A stretch of 64,000 nt of DNA, taken from Dipetalonema caudispina (taxonomy: Eukaryota; Nematoda; Chromadorea; Rhabditida; Onchocercidae). Below are positions 1 through 12,531 of this stretch, piece after piece. Within the stretch, counting starts at the first letter, position 1. Each line of letters starts with the position of its first letter. The position numbers and the translations under genes are program-made. The notes below the pieces were generated by a model that was not told where the DNA came from, made no database searches, and worked only from the letters and a program-made list of their open reading frames with translations. The stretch spans positions 186,001-250,000 of the forward strand of contig JABVXV010000063.1 in assembly GCA_013365325.1 (NCBI GenBank), in the 5' to 3' direction.

Positions 1-39
1 ATATCATAGATTTATCGTTGTGCTACAGTGTAAGTTTAG

Positions 40-2399
40 GTCACTGCTAGTGCTGCTGTTTCGGTGGATCCTTTCGATATAGCTCTGAAAACAAGCTTGT
101 CAAAAGCAAGATTGTCCGTAGAGGATGTTCACTATAATGAATGTGAACACAGAGCATCACCGATGACAACGTTAGTCGATCTTCCATGTGGCGAAATAAG
201 GTATGCTTTCTTTATTTCATTTTTTACTGAATGCTGAAAACCGTCAAAATGGTTTCTAACGAACCTTCTTTCAATCGGAAAATTTCCGGAATTTCGGATT
301 CAAATTGCAAAACAATTTGTCGATATTCATTTACTTCTTATTTGTTTAACAGTTGAGAAATGGTCTTCAAGGTTGGATATGGGTGAAATGATTGGTCTTA
401 GCATAAATGTTTTCAAGCACGACGCCGAAAGGTTTATGCGCCTGTTTCAGGTATTTACTGCTTTTATTTTATTCTCAAAAATTCTAAATCAGAAATGAAG
501 GAAATGCGGCTATTATAAGTAATTTTTGTTTGATTAGGTTGTCTTGTTGAAAGTTACAAATCTCCAACACTTAAAACATGACGAATTATTATTACATATA
601 CTTTTTAAAGGTGTATTCACATTTCGGCACAGGAGAAATTGAAAGGCGATTATTTGCTCTTTCTAATCAGGCGACTTATTTGTTATCTGCAGAAAGTTTT
701 GTGGCATCCAAAAAGTCATATGTTACACGCGCGTACCTGCCACTCCGGTATATCAACAGTATCCATGTAAGTTATATTCTAGACTGACAGTCGGAAAAAG
801 TGGTTTCCATTCAACAGCTTCAACGTGGAATATTTTGATCAGAGTTTTCAGGTCGGTCCAGACTTGCAAGTGATGTATCTGCATGCTGAAAAAGATTACA
901 ATGTGTGTGAAGGTGAAGCTGACAAGTTTTTATCAGTCGTGGAAATATGCGCGGCATGTAAACAGCTTGGTATCACCATTTTGGACGCTCTGAAATATGC
1001 ATATGGGAATTATGCGTCAAATTTTCAATCCGATAAAATTAAATTAAACGTGTACATTGATCCTACTCCACAGCATCTTGTTCATTTTATGTCCAAAGAA
1101 TTGCATGAGGTGACATTTTTATACTTGTGAAGATAGTGCAATAATTTGTGACATGACGCTGAATCAATTTAATACTTCCATGTAGTAATTAACAGTAGTG
1201 AGATAGTGTTACTTTGTAATTGATTATATTATATAGATATAAATTCTAAATAATTTACACTTTACAGGATGCACCAGTACTTTATGGATATTACCTAGCG
1301 CAATGGAGACAAACGAAATTACATAGCATGAATGGAGAAGGTTATCAGCACAGTGGTTTTTTATATCATAAAGAAGTTGGAGGTGGCGTTTCATGGCTGC
1401 TTGGCTCAGGCGATTTTCAACAGAGCTACTTTCATTTGCAAAATAAAAAACTTTATCAGTTTTCCGACTCCACCTGCAAATTCGGTGAACGTGTTATATC
1501 TATCAGGTACTTTTAGAATAATTGGGTTTGCATTAACTGTTAGAAATGGAAAAGTGCAAGAGAAGTTTCTTTCTAGAGATTCAGTTACCGATGTAACAGA
1601 ACTCAAAGGTGATGATCGTTCACCACATATGTTTGAAATTGTTCTTAAAAACAGCAGAATTCAATTCATATGTCAGAGCGCTACTGACATGCACAAATGG
1701 GTATCGCTAATAACTCTTGCAATTACATCCACGGTATGTTACTTTGTTGATATGCTTTGATTCTGTATGACTTGCTATGTTCCCGTTTAAAACAAGATTT
1801 CTGTAGCGTTCCACTGAATTAATGTTACAAATAAAGTGGGGAAAAGTTTGAGCGATCAGCCTTAAATATACAGTAAAAGTTAATGGGACAATTGTCTAGT
1901 GGATTTCTTCTGTTACTTTTTGCAGGACATGGATGACGAAGCAGCAGCCTGCATAGTGTGCTTATGTGAAAAAAGTATTTTAATAGCCCAAGAAGGGTTA
2001 AACTGTGCAGTTGATGGATTCATGAGATTGCTGGCGCGCGTTGACATGGCACATATGTCCCAAGCTACGGGAGTATTTGCTGCTGAACGCTCAGCTTGTG
2101 TAATCAAAAATGAAGAGAAGTTGGAGTGGTTATTCATGAGATCACCGGATGAAGTTGATCGCTTGTTGGGACAACTAAATCAGCTTGGGGTAGTCTTCTT
2201 CATCAATTTATTTTCTCTACTATTCATACTTAACTTTGAATATTATGAATATATTTAGGTACGACAAATTAATACAGAAGAAGGTGGTTCGTCTCGATTG
2301 TCCGCAATCCTAAATTCGATGTCACGCCTTAACGATGCTTTTCAATTTGATGATACCCTGTCAGATGATGCGTTTGATACATCGCTTGAACTACGATAA
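40..2399 (+). CDS. PH-domain protein, 3' part (possibly PLEKHM2-like)
   Basis: Proposed exons: 40-187 or 40-200, 353-450, 611-766, 852-1109, 1268-1506, 1544-1733, 1926-2189 and 2259-2399 (stop TAA). Phases agree from 353 to the stop. The 5' end lies outside the window. Exons 1268-1506 and 1544-1733 encode a PH domain: it begins at GYQHSGFLYHK, has the strand SYFHLQNKKLYQFSD, and ends in the typical helix ATDMHKWVSLITLAI. Upstream is VYSHFGTGEIERRLFALSNQ and a Cys-containing helical stretch. Downstream about 135 residues (DMDDEAAACIVCLCEKSIL to a C-terminus SDDAFDTSLELR) form another compact domain. PH domains bind phosphoinositides or proteins at membranes. A PH domain about 140 residues from the C-terminus fits PLEKHM2/SKIP (Arl8-kinesin-1 lysosome adaptor), but the identity is a guess; the PH call is firm. 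The first junction does not keep frame with the obvious GTATGC donor at 201; a weaker donor after 187 would. Confidence 0.7.
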
Positions 2400-3533
2400 T
2401 GTATTATGTTAACGTTTTTCACCTACGCAGCTGCACTGCTTATGCTAGGAACGCTGTGCAGGAAATTCATCCCTGTATTTTTTAATGTCCAACATTTTGC
2501 CATAAACCATATCATTATGAACTATACACAGTAACTGGCAAACTTTATTCATCAGTTTCGACAGGACTATTGTAGATAGTTTCTGATGCCCAAAAAAACA
2601 TGCATTAAGACTATGTTCAAAGGGTACGACCCAGCCTTCTCAAAATTCAAGAATGCGAATAGCCGTGCCACACCATGAGACACTAGTTTCGAAAGTCCGA
2701 AAGCATCCATATGGGATCCAATATTTGCACAGCCAAGTTGTGCCCGTTAATGAATTTCGGTCGACAGAAGGTGTCTTCTATATTCAGTTAAGGACATAAT
2801 TTGGATTTCCACTTTTATTCAAAATGGACTTCCAGAGGCAGCTACAAGTAATTTTTTTGCACGGTGTGTTGAACACTCGCGGGCTGGGATTTTTCTAAGA
2901 ACGAATAAAGTGAGGAAGTGGAAACAGCGTTTAAGATTTCACGACGTTTATCACATAAACTCGGATAACGCACAGCTCCAAGCTTGTCACATTTAATTAA
3001 CAGTAGAAAAGATTTCAGAAAAAATATCCAGGAAATACTGGAGATTAAGTGATCACAAATTATGCTTTATTATCACAAAAGCAAATCAATGGATGCGAAA
3101 CGTAAATATTTAAAAATTTTGTTGTTTCTAGATGAATGGGGTTGTTTGCAGGGCAAAGAATTCTCTGGATGAAAGACTGAATTAAAGAAGTAATGACCAG
3201 AGAAGGCGTTCACGCCACCCTTTAAAATTGTAAAATGCAAAATCTTATATGGTGGCTTTTGCTATCTCGAAGCCAAGTGGAATGCACTACTTACATTTAC
3301 CATTTTTTTTTTTTTTTTTTTTTTCTTATTGGAAAGAAAATCATACCAAATAATTGAAATATCTTCACCTATATACAAGATATTTCGAAAAGCAAGAAAT
3401 GAAGAAACGGTGTGCAATGAAGAGGATGAGAGGAAGGATAAGACTATTCGTAGACGCAAGCGCATCAAAAAGAAAATGCATTATAACATTCGCTTCAAAA
3501 CTGACCTTATGATCAGTCAAGTCATACAACAAA
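2400..3533. other. Convergent intergenic spacer
   Basis: This 1.1-kb stretch lies between the stop codons of the PH-domain gene (+) and the epsin gene (-), so it should hold both 3' UTRs. It contains a run of 22 T at 3303-3324. I see no coding exon. Confidence 0.6.
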
Positions 3534-6141
3534 TTAGCAAAACGGATTGGTAGGTTGAGTTGACGCCGATGCCGGAACTGGCACCAGTGGTGGCTGCATA
3601 GTTGTCTGAACGGGATTTCCTGTTGGCGGTATGCGGCTCTGACTCATCATTTCATTAAGCGATGGTGATGGGCGTTGTTGAGCGACAAATGGGTTTATTG
3701 GTACCGTTGCACCAGAACCAGAAAGAAATGGGTTGCTGGCTAAAATACGATCTTTGGAGATATTATCGGAAGGTATCTTTAAAGATCATGTCTTGTTTTT
3801 CATTTGCTATATAGCTATAAGATTTAGCACCATATAAAATTGAAAACAAAGTATGATAAAAACCTGGTTTTGCGTTACTATTTGTCGTTCCAAGCAAATT
3901 GTCTAAATTAACAAGAGATGAGTTTTCACCGAGAAAACTCTCGGGTGTTTTCGTGCTGCTTCTTTGTTTTGAAGTATTTTCTTCAGCAATGGAAACAGGA
4001 GTTTGACTGGTAAGAGAAGGCACAGTAGCCCATGGGTCAACAGAGTTTGCCGTTACGCCGGTTGTTGGAGGTGCTAACGTCCATGGGTCATTATTGATCG
4101 TTTGGATGTTTGAATACAGTGATGAACCTAAAAATACAATTCTTGGTTTATCTGAACAAAATTTCGACAAATATATTTCTTCTGAGCGTATATACTTTAT
4201 TATGTAATTTTTTCTTGCTTTGTATGTCCCCAAAGGTCTGTGATTAGCGTAAAAAAGCCTCAATTTTATTAAAAAAGAACACATTCTGTCAGGAAAAGGA
4301 AATGACTGTCATTGCTAAAGCACCAACCAACATTTGTTGCAGGAGCAATACCAGAAGCCGGTGCCCACGGATCAGCAACTGGTCCACCCCACGGATTTGG
4401 AGTTGTCTGTTCAACAGGTTGCCCCACTCCCAGCGACAGCAAGTCATCGATCGCACTCTGCGAAAGAGTTGAACTTGGCACTGTGTTTTGACCGACAGTA
4501 TCCATGGAATTCATCCGCTCGATTTCACGGCGACTCTCATTTAATGCCATCTGAATTCCTCTGAATTTAACATCGGTGCCCATTTCCAGTACATAATAAA
4601 GGACGTATTTATTCTTGCTCATTATATAACCTAAATGTTCTTTTTCAAAATGACCATTTTTTAGCATAACTGAAATGTCTGATAGATACTGAAATATATC
4701 ACAACACAGAAAACCCTATGAAATGAATGCTCAGGATCTCCTGAAAACGAAATACTACCATTTGACATACCTGTAACCCAATATCATCCTTTTTCCTCAG
4801 TTCTTCTTCCTTCTCACTTTCCTCCCGTGACAATGCCAGTGCAATCTGCAACTGCATTTCTTCTTCACCAGCACTTGCTGGTCGTGCATCTTCCAATTCC
4901 GATTCTAAAAAACACTGACATCATGAAACAACATCTCATTAATAGTTTTAATATAGTATAACTTTCATCCAAAATGCTTATATCTTGATAAAACAGTGAG
5001 AATCTCATAAAAGCGTGAGAAAATCAAAACCTACCAAAGGCAGGACCAGTATCGCTTTTACGCATATGTCGTACGGAACCATCTGAAGAAATACCAGAAC
5101 CAGACATGAACTTCTTCCTGGTCATCATGAACTTTGTTCGTTCATTTTTTAATCGCTCTTCGTCATACAGCAGGCTAACCATCTGTTTTGCTTTCTCCCG
5201 TACATTCACACCCTGATCTCTATTATCTTCAATATGCTGGAAATCTTTTAACGTTTCAATTGAGTAGATATTTTCTCGACACTGTTGAGCCACTTTCTCA
5301 CTGCCACACTGAAACGGATATTAGCATGCTGTAGTAATCCATAAATGTATCATGAAAATAAAAAAGTGTTGGATGCTAAAAACAAAATCTTGATCTATAG
5401 AAGGCCAAAATGAGAAAAAAATCTTTGATTATTTGTTCATACACAATCACCCAGCAGGGCTTCTGAATAGCCAAACACAATATAAGTCAATCTAAGGAAA
5501 TCTAACCTTTATCAAATAATCCAAAAGAACAAGACTTTTGTACACATGCCTCCAGTTCTTCCCGTGATCATTTAATCTCTTCCAGAGCATCGACATAATC
5601 TCAGTAAACGACATTGGATTATGGGTTAGATCTGCGATTTCAGACATCAGCGCCGTAGAGGGTCCCCAAGGATCATTGCTGCAACACATCATTCTCAAAG
5701 AAACCAATTCTTTTATGATACACTACGACTGGTAACCAAATGCTGAATATAAACACCTTCCTGAATACGAATTTTGTTGCAGGTCTGGACAGATTTACCG
5801 GTTTGTTTATTTTGAAGGTATTTTTATGCTTTTCCACCTCATCTTATTTAACATGGAAATTCATACTATCGTTTAAGTTCACAGATCACGAATTCGGTTG
5901 TGAAACTCAGTGATCGTTTTTGCAAAATATAACTTTTTTTCACTAAATTTTGTTTCGTATATCTGGAAAGGGATTTATGATGGATATCTCGGATTTAACG
6001 AATACTTCTATTTCCTCGGCCAACTCTAAAATTATAAAACTCATAACTTCGTCACCTGGTGGCTTCTCGAACTTTAACTTGCGCGTCCGAGAAATTGTAG
6101 GCAACATTCTTTACTTGACGTCTAATAGTTGAAATCGACAT
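3534..6141 (-). CDS. epn-1: Epsin (ENTH-domain endocytic adaptor)
   Basis: Seven exons, in transcript order: 6141-6056, 5678-5507, 5308-5035, 4904-4771, 4550-4328, 4127-3864, 3739-3534. All have GT-AG introns and consistent phases, giving 1359 nt and 452 aa. Residues 1 to about 150 are an ENTH domain: start MSISTIRRQVKNVAYNFSDA, then SNDPWGPSTALMSEIADLT, KNWRHVYKSLVLLDYLIK and DQGVNVREKAKQMVSLL. Next come two ubiquitin-interacting motifs (about 191-210 and 214-233), DPW motifs for AP-2 binding (282, 310, 327), a clathrin-box-like LVNLDNLL near 367, and three NPF motifs for EH-domain partners (387, 400 and the last four residues, NPFC). Epsins bind PI(4,5)P2, bend membrane and recruit ubiquitinated cargo into clathrin-coated pits. 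The start is supported by the conserved ENTH N-terminus and an acceptor AG 7 nt upstream (6149-6150), which suggests trans-splicing. The gene symbol follows the C. elegans name. Confidence 0.95.
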
Positions 6142-7085
6142 CGAAACACTAATAACAGGGACAAACCTGAAACATGTCCAACAATTTGTAATCACAACAG
6201 AATATACACAACATACAAATGAACCGATATGAAGCAAGCGAAAATAGAATCGAAACAGTGAATTCATCCATTTGCATGTCTGTATCACAAAACCACAGTG
6301 AAGAGTCAAAAAGTGCTTGCACTATACAAAATAAGCACATCAGAAGCAATTTGAACACAAATTTCTTTCCTTACTGTTTTTAGTTTGGCTTTACACGAAT
6401 GGATCTTTGGAATTCCATACGAATATAAGACCGCTAACAATCTGTATTCTACATCTAATCAGTACAGTGTGTGTCCAGGACATATCATTAATACAGCTGC
6501 ATTCGACAGTGCAATAATTCCAACTAATTGGCAATAATTTACTTAGTTATCCAACACACTCACTGGATAATCGGTAGTGCAAGCGACTATACTGGAACAC
6601 TGACATCGTTGCAAAGGAATCCCCAGGTATTTTTCAAGACCTATCTGGACTGATCTGGGTGTCGATCAACAGTAGTAGAAACAGGGTATCCGTCAATGGT
6701 AAAGTTAACACGAGTCAATAAGCACCACGTCGATAGTCAGAGCTAAGAGGTTCAAAGTAATGTAGGTCTATCTAATGGATGAATTAAGTGGAATGAACTG
6801 GTCATCTCACACAACCGTGATTTCAATCTTAATCATTCAAATGCCAATCTAGCTTTGAAATAAAAACTCAACATGAGTTTTACAAACCTTATAACGGTAA
6901 ACAATAATATCGTTTCTAGGATGCTGATTGTTTAAGTAGATGTTAATTCAGACGAAACCTAAGTGAACACAGGCTGAACAAACATTTTGCGCCAAAAATA
7001 GAAAGTCAAAAATATCTGCCTTAACGGCAGTATATTTAAGTATTGGTACCAACATTCCATCAACTCTTCCCCTTTCTCTCTCTTT

Positions 7086-7161
7086 CACACAAACACAAAT
7101 ACACACATACACACACACACACACACATAGACAGACATATATATATATATATATATATATA
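7086..7161. repeat. CA/TA compound microsatellite
   Basis: An imperfect (CA)n tract at about 7086-7128 is followed by an interrupted CAGACATA stretch and then (TA)n to about 7161. The 75-aa reverse-strand frame across it is low-complexity translation and not a gene. Confidence 0.9.
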
Positions 7162-7394
7162 TTTGTACACATCAAACTACCTAAAGAAGTCTATGAGATG
7201 GAAAACCATTGAATAAAAGCAATGTTGGACAGTTGCCATTGCAATAGCAGCAGCAACAACAGCGACACGCTCCCAAATCATCACATCACCTGATCTATTC
7301 GTTATCTGTTATCATCTACTTATCACTGATACAACAAACATCATATCCTCCCGTTTACATAACTCAATCTACCAACTTTAACCTAACTTCCTCA

Positions 7395-7490
7395 CAACAA
7401 CAACACCACCACCACCGCCACCACCATCACCATCACCATCACCATCACCACCAACACCAACACCACCATCACCACCACGACCACGACCAT
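7395..7490. repeat. CAC/CCA-rich trinucleotide tract
   Basis: Imperfect (CAC)n/(CAT CAC)n repeats with CAA interruptions run for about 95 bp. In one frame they would encode a His/Pro/Thr-rich run, but there is no flanking gene structure. Confidence 0.85.
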
Positions 7491-9862
7491 CCCCTCCTCC
7501 TTTCACTCCTTCATCACATTCAACACACCAAGCAACCACGTCAGGAACCGGCCTGCCGTAAAATATTGTTGACTGATAGGAGGAATACGAACCAAGTTGA
7601 GATGGGAAACCGGAAATGGATCATCCGATGTGGAGAACCGTTGGCTTGCGAAACGTATGCTATTAGATAGATTCATCATGATATATCCTCTCTCTTTATC
7701 TCATTAATAATGTAAATTATCGCTTTGTTTCAGCGATAGTTTGTTATTACTTGATAGATGTACATTTATAGCCAGACAACGTTTCAATCCCAGTTGCAAC
7801 ATGAATATTCCATTCCAACTCGACTCATATAACATCAGTGGTATATTGTAATGGCAATATAGCTAGACAATTTTCAGAAAACAGCCAAATATTCATGAAA
7901 AAACACATAGGAAATAGTTCAGTATCCTACACGTCAATTAACCCATTTTATAATATCCTGGCTGGGTATAGATAACTTTAACAATCAGAACTATTTGCTT
8001 AAAAAGTTATTCTGTAAGTTCCAAAAAAAAAAAAAAAAAAACGAAGTGAGGTTCGTCATAAGCAAACAATGGTCTCCAAGAGTTTGCAACTTTCCCTTGC
8101 TTCCCAATATATCTTCTCATCGGCTAATTTCAATAGAATCGTTAAAAACATTTATGTTCTCAAAAGGACTTCTGTAAACGATCATGTTACATACTTTTAC
8201 AGTAGATTTATATGAACTCTCTCAGGTCATTGCTATAAGTTAGAATGGGAATTTAAGGTAAGTGGAGATTTTACAAGTTTGAAAGCACTTGACCAGAAAA
8301 GGACAGTGCGGAAATGTGCTAATTGAGAAAGGAAAAATAATAAATGTATCTTCATCCAAACATTACACTATGTTCGTCTATCTACAAACTATCACTTGCA
8401 GGAATTTCTAACTCTTACGGCGGTCAGCTAAATGAACAGGAGTAAACAGCGGTGAGTGCTTCGACGTAATAATGTCGTAAGTATATTTTTCATTCTTAAA
8501 GTCACAGTTTGTAAATTCTTGACTATCACTACTTATTAGAAAGTAGAATATTTGCGAACAACAATGAGAAAAGCTGGATTATAAACAATGCGAAAAAAAG
8601 GGAATTGTACGTTAGGATGGAATGAAACTGAATATGAGAGGTACGGAGGAGGAAATAAGGATGTTAGAAGTGAGGGGAATTAAAAAATATTCAGAAGTAC
8701 TTACCCTTATTCTTCTGAAATAGAAGCTAAATGATAAAACAATTAAGAAAGATCACTCTGGCTCTCTGTTAAGATCGAATTAAGAAATCTTACTAATTGA
8801 AGCTGGACTTGAAAAACTGAAATTCAAATGAAAATCAAAGCAAAAATTAAACCAACTAACGTTAAAACAAAAGAAAACGTGTACATGTGCACAACAGTCT
8901 GAAGTCTAGATTTAATTTCATATCAAAAAAAACACATGGATTTTACGAATGCACGAATTTTTAAAGCAACACAGACAAACGATTCAAAACTTTTCCTTGC
9001 TCCTTTAAATGTCAAACATATCTGTTACTCATTCCTTTACTAATAGTTGTAAGAGACTTCGAAGTCCATCGAATAATTTTCTTTTTCATCCGCTTTCCTT
9101 CTGTGTAAAATTTTAAAAGCTGAATCTTCTGGACGAATGTCACATTCATAGCAATATGAAAACACCAATAACTTTTATTAATTGATCAAACAAAGCAGAT
9201 AATTCGAGATAAAATACTGAAGCCTGATTTAGAATTTGGACTAATTTCAGCGATCTTTGGTATCATATTTTTTGAGAAATCATTACTACATTAGTCGAAG
9301 TCTTTTGTCAACTTTCAGCTATTTTGTATCCCGACGTGAAAAATAGTTTTTTTTTTATTCAGATGTGTGTGTGTTTATGATCAGTTGCGGATGACGAAAC
9401 TTCATAGGAATGTGGCCTGAGCAGGTAGTGTGTTATGGTTTTTTTTCTTTATTAGCTGCGAACAGTACAACTAATGAGTTCATTAATTTAAGTGGCAGGC
9501 TTTCAGTATCCTTGAAGTACCTTTGATACATTTTACAACATTGAAAGTACCTTGGCTGTACATTTATGGTTATAAAATTCAATTTCTTTTTCATATTCAT
9601 TGTTTCAGCGAAGTGTGCTAGGAAAAAGCTAAGCAGTCACAAAAGTAAACAATATAAGGAAGCTTATGTTGTATATTAAAGTTACAGTAAGAATGTTCTT
9701 CCATGTAATGCGCTCATACTCCTGAAAGCCTGCCAAACAGTTATACTGTTTTTATGGAGTGGATAAATTCAGGTCAGCGCAGCAAATGTTTGTCGATTGG
9801 ATGGCGTAAAATTGTGTGGTGCGCTCAGGTTCCGAATAAATGGTTCTCAAATGTGAATCGGT

Positions 9863-10084
9863 TGAACAGTGCCTGATGTACAGGAATTGGTGCGGAGGAA
9901 GGATGAACACTGGGAAGGTTGGAACAGTGTCCTCTCAACAAGATTTGATACTGAAGAAGAAAAGAGAGAACTCTCACCCCTTTCTCCATTCTATTCAAAA
10001 CTACTTTTGTTTGTCTTTCATTGTATTTGTCTGACCAGTGACCTAGAAACGTTGAAGAAAACCGGGTTCTGGACATGCCCATAG
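9863..10084 (+). CDS. Possible coding exon, unrecognised
   Basis: The frame is open from just after a TGA to the TGA at 10082-10084 and has an AG acceptor (GAACAG) at its left edge. It reads VPDVQELVRRKDEHWEGW, then an acidic stretch (FDTEEEKREL), SPLSPFYSKLL and a hydrophobic LLLFVFHCICL. GC content and amino-acid mix are clearly more protein-like than the surrounding DNA. There is no ATG, so it would need an upstream exon, which I did not find. It could belong with the 60-aa frame at 10467, which lies about 380 bp downstream on the same strand. Function unknown. Confidence 0.3.
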
Positions 10085-10466
10085 CGACCTGTCAACCTCT
10101 GCATCCTTTTTTTATTCAGAACCTCAACTCATTCCTAATCTGGCATGTACTTGTCTGTAATTCAAGAATTTCTCTTCTAATCTTCGAAACGATAATTGTA
10201 GCACTCGATTCCAATATTGGTAACATTAGTTCCTATCATCATAGTAATATTTTAGCAATCCGGTAAACGGTACCATAGTAAAAGATAAATGAACGGTACC
10301 GGATTTGGTATATTTTTTAGTGGAAGACTTCTTCACAATTATTTTATGTGATAAATTAATATATCACTGAGTTCCATAAATGCATTAACCTGTATGTCTT
10401 ACATTGGTAGGCACGGCATGTGCATAAAAACTGTGATAATGAGAAAGACGGAAAGATAAAGAAGAA

Positions 10467-10649
10467 ATGGAAATCGAGGAATCTGCAGACACCTCACCGA
10501 GCAATCTGATCCAGTGCACAGACAAAGACATAAAATGGTCAGTTGAAACGGTCATTGTGTTGCTGGTTTGTGTGCTCCCATTTTTTGTGTACACATTTTC
10601 AGCTGACGTCTCACAGTGGTTCGTTAGTGCAGTTTCAATTTCAAATTAA
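10467..10649 (+). CDS. Candidate small single-pass membrane protein (60 aa)
   Basis: ATG to TAA without introns. The N-terminus is acidic and polar (MEIEESADTSPSN), followed by one strong membrane segment at about residues 25-46 (SVETVIVLLVCVLPFFVYTF) and a short polar tail. The upstream frame is open only to a TGA about 30 nt away. An AATAAA stands near 10826. GC content is above that of the flanks, which argues for coding. No family recognised. It may be a whole microprotein gene or the last exon of a gene that includes 9863-10084. Confidence 0.4.
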   Translation: MEIEESADTSPSNLIQCTDKDIKWSVETVIVLLVCVLPFFVYTFSADVSQWFVSAVSISN

Positions 10650-12525
10650 CTTTTATTTTCATTTGCACTTCTTTCGATATTCCAGATGTCAAATCTTTAA
10701 CTTTCCTGCCTAACTAGCTTGGCGAGGAACTTCATCATAGTGACTCCGCATACTTCCACTTCTGGAAGCTAGAGCCTACAGTATCTTTCCGATGCCAGCA
10801 CATATTAATCACAGTATTTTTTAAAATAAATAAAAGTCTTGTAGATTTTCGAAATCTCCTCAGATTTCTAAGTAAAGTAGAGATTTCGGATCTCTTTGAA
10901 GTTATCTAAATAATGAAGCTGGTTCTAAATAATTCAGTTTCCGCGATGTGTAACTTTAAGCCCGGCAATAACTAGGCTTTTTTCTTTTTACTCCTAAACC
11001 AGCATTTGAACATGTTAAATTTTCCGGATTACCATACAAAATTTAATATGCTTATAAACTTTGTTGTTCTGTGCTAATTGTTTTAATGATTCCATCTCAA
11101 AAACTAACGTTTGGTAAGGATCTTGAAGTCTAATTATTCTGTGTCCGGAATGTTCTTAGAGTGGTAGGATCTATTGTGGAACTTTACTGGAGTTCCGTAA
11201 GTGACATGTTAATTACTGAAATACAAACATAAGGATCGGATTTCAATACGGGACCTTTCTGAGTTATGTTATTTGATACATCAGCATACGCTAGCTTCCG
11301 CAAAAATATCAAGCAATGGAGAAATATACTGTCTCTTTGATTATTTGCATTTCTAAAACTTTTGGTATCATGTTGGGAGATTTGGTCACGAATGCATCTC
11401 ATTGCTTCTATAGCCATTACATAACAACTTATTTAAACTTATTTAGTTAGTAAGTTTATTATTTGTGGATACCGCTTCAAAATTCACTTCTTCTGTGTAA
11501 TATAGTAACCAACCAAATTTTTTATGACTATCAATGCATGAAATCGCGATCTCGAATACTGCAGAACTTTCTACAGAGTTACTCTTCATCAAATATGTTT
11601 TTCCATCTTCCAACTTTTTACAATTTCAAATTTCACAATTACCCAATGAGTATTAAGTCGGGATTCTTTCCTTTCTTCTACTTCTCAACAATTTCCCTTC
11701 AAATATGAAGTCATCTTATGGAATGTAATAATTTCATTTTTACAGATTATGTCTTTGATAATCCTATTATTTATCGCCATTAATTTAGAGAACTTTTCGA
11801 TGACCTCAAAAAACAAAAAATATGCTCACTTGTGATTTTGGTCAATATCAATCAAATATACGTAGCTATGATCGCATATAACTGGATGTCTTGTTTCGTT
11901 TGTAAACAATTTTAGCCTAAAAATGAAAAAAAATTCAGGAGAAATATGCACACTTTATGGAAAGCTTATCATTAGAGCTTGTTCAAAGAAGTAAACAGGG
12001 ATTGCCATCAGAATCGTTAATTATGCAGGGAAATTAATAATGCCAACAATCTAAAACGCAAAAGAGTCCATTAAAAATCGAAATGGTTTGGTGCAACAAG
12101 TACAACTAAAGGAAAATATGCAGATCAGCAATTACTTGTTTTGGGAACCTGTATTGGAAGCAGTAAGCAGCTGATTGGAGTGCTCTAAATTTGAGAGTCT
12201 CATTATTCTGGTTTTTTGATAGTAACCTGTTGTTACTCTAACCTTTCAACATTTGCACAGTAAATACACTGTTCCTATTGTGTCTTTGACATTCATCTGA
12301 ATGCTTTACTTGTCATTGGCTGAACTGCACAATCACTTTCATCGTATTCCTAAAACAGTTTTCTACCAATTCATTTTTTTTTATCCTTGCAACCACTACC
12401 TCTGGATTTCTTTACAGGTGATCTTGCTCTGTCTATTAGAATTGTAATTTCAAGGAATCCAAAGTAGAATGTTTGTAAATTAAAATTTTTAAATAATGAA
12501 GTTGAAGATAGTGTTTGGGACTTCA
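10650..12525. other. Intergenic region before the zinc-finger gene
   Basis: About 1.9 kb of AT-rich sequence. It should hold the zinc-finger gene promoter near its right end and possibly the 3' UTR of the small ORF at its left end. I see no supported exon. Confidence 0.5.
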
Positions 12526-12531
12526 GGAAAA
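12526..12531 (+). promoter_or_regulatory. Putative trans-splice acceptor of zinc-finger gene
   Basis: CTTCAG ends at 12526, five bases before the ATG at 12532. In nematodes an acceptor AG so close to the start, with no upstream donor needed, usually marks spliced-leader addition. This favours ATG 12532 over the in-frame ATG at 12496. Confidence 0.45.

Larger units (their letters stand above)
6151..9862. other. Intergenic region upstream of epsin
   Basis: About 3.7 kb, AT-rich, with simple repeats at 7086-7161 and 7395-7490 (listed separately) and a poly-A run near 8022-8041. The part next to 6150 should hold the epsin promoter. Short open frames here are AT-driven or repeat-derived, and none looks like an exon. 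Confidence 0.5.

Noticed and set aside
4334..4564. 76-aa plus-strand frame over the epsin gene
   Set aside because: It is antisense to the UIM/DPW exon of epsin, which is strongly supported.
6948..7175. 75-aa minus-strand frame with Cys-Val and Ile-Tyr repeats
   Set aside because: It is translation of the CA/TA microsatellite.
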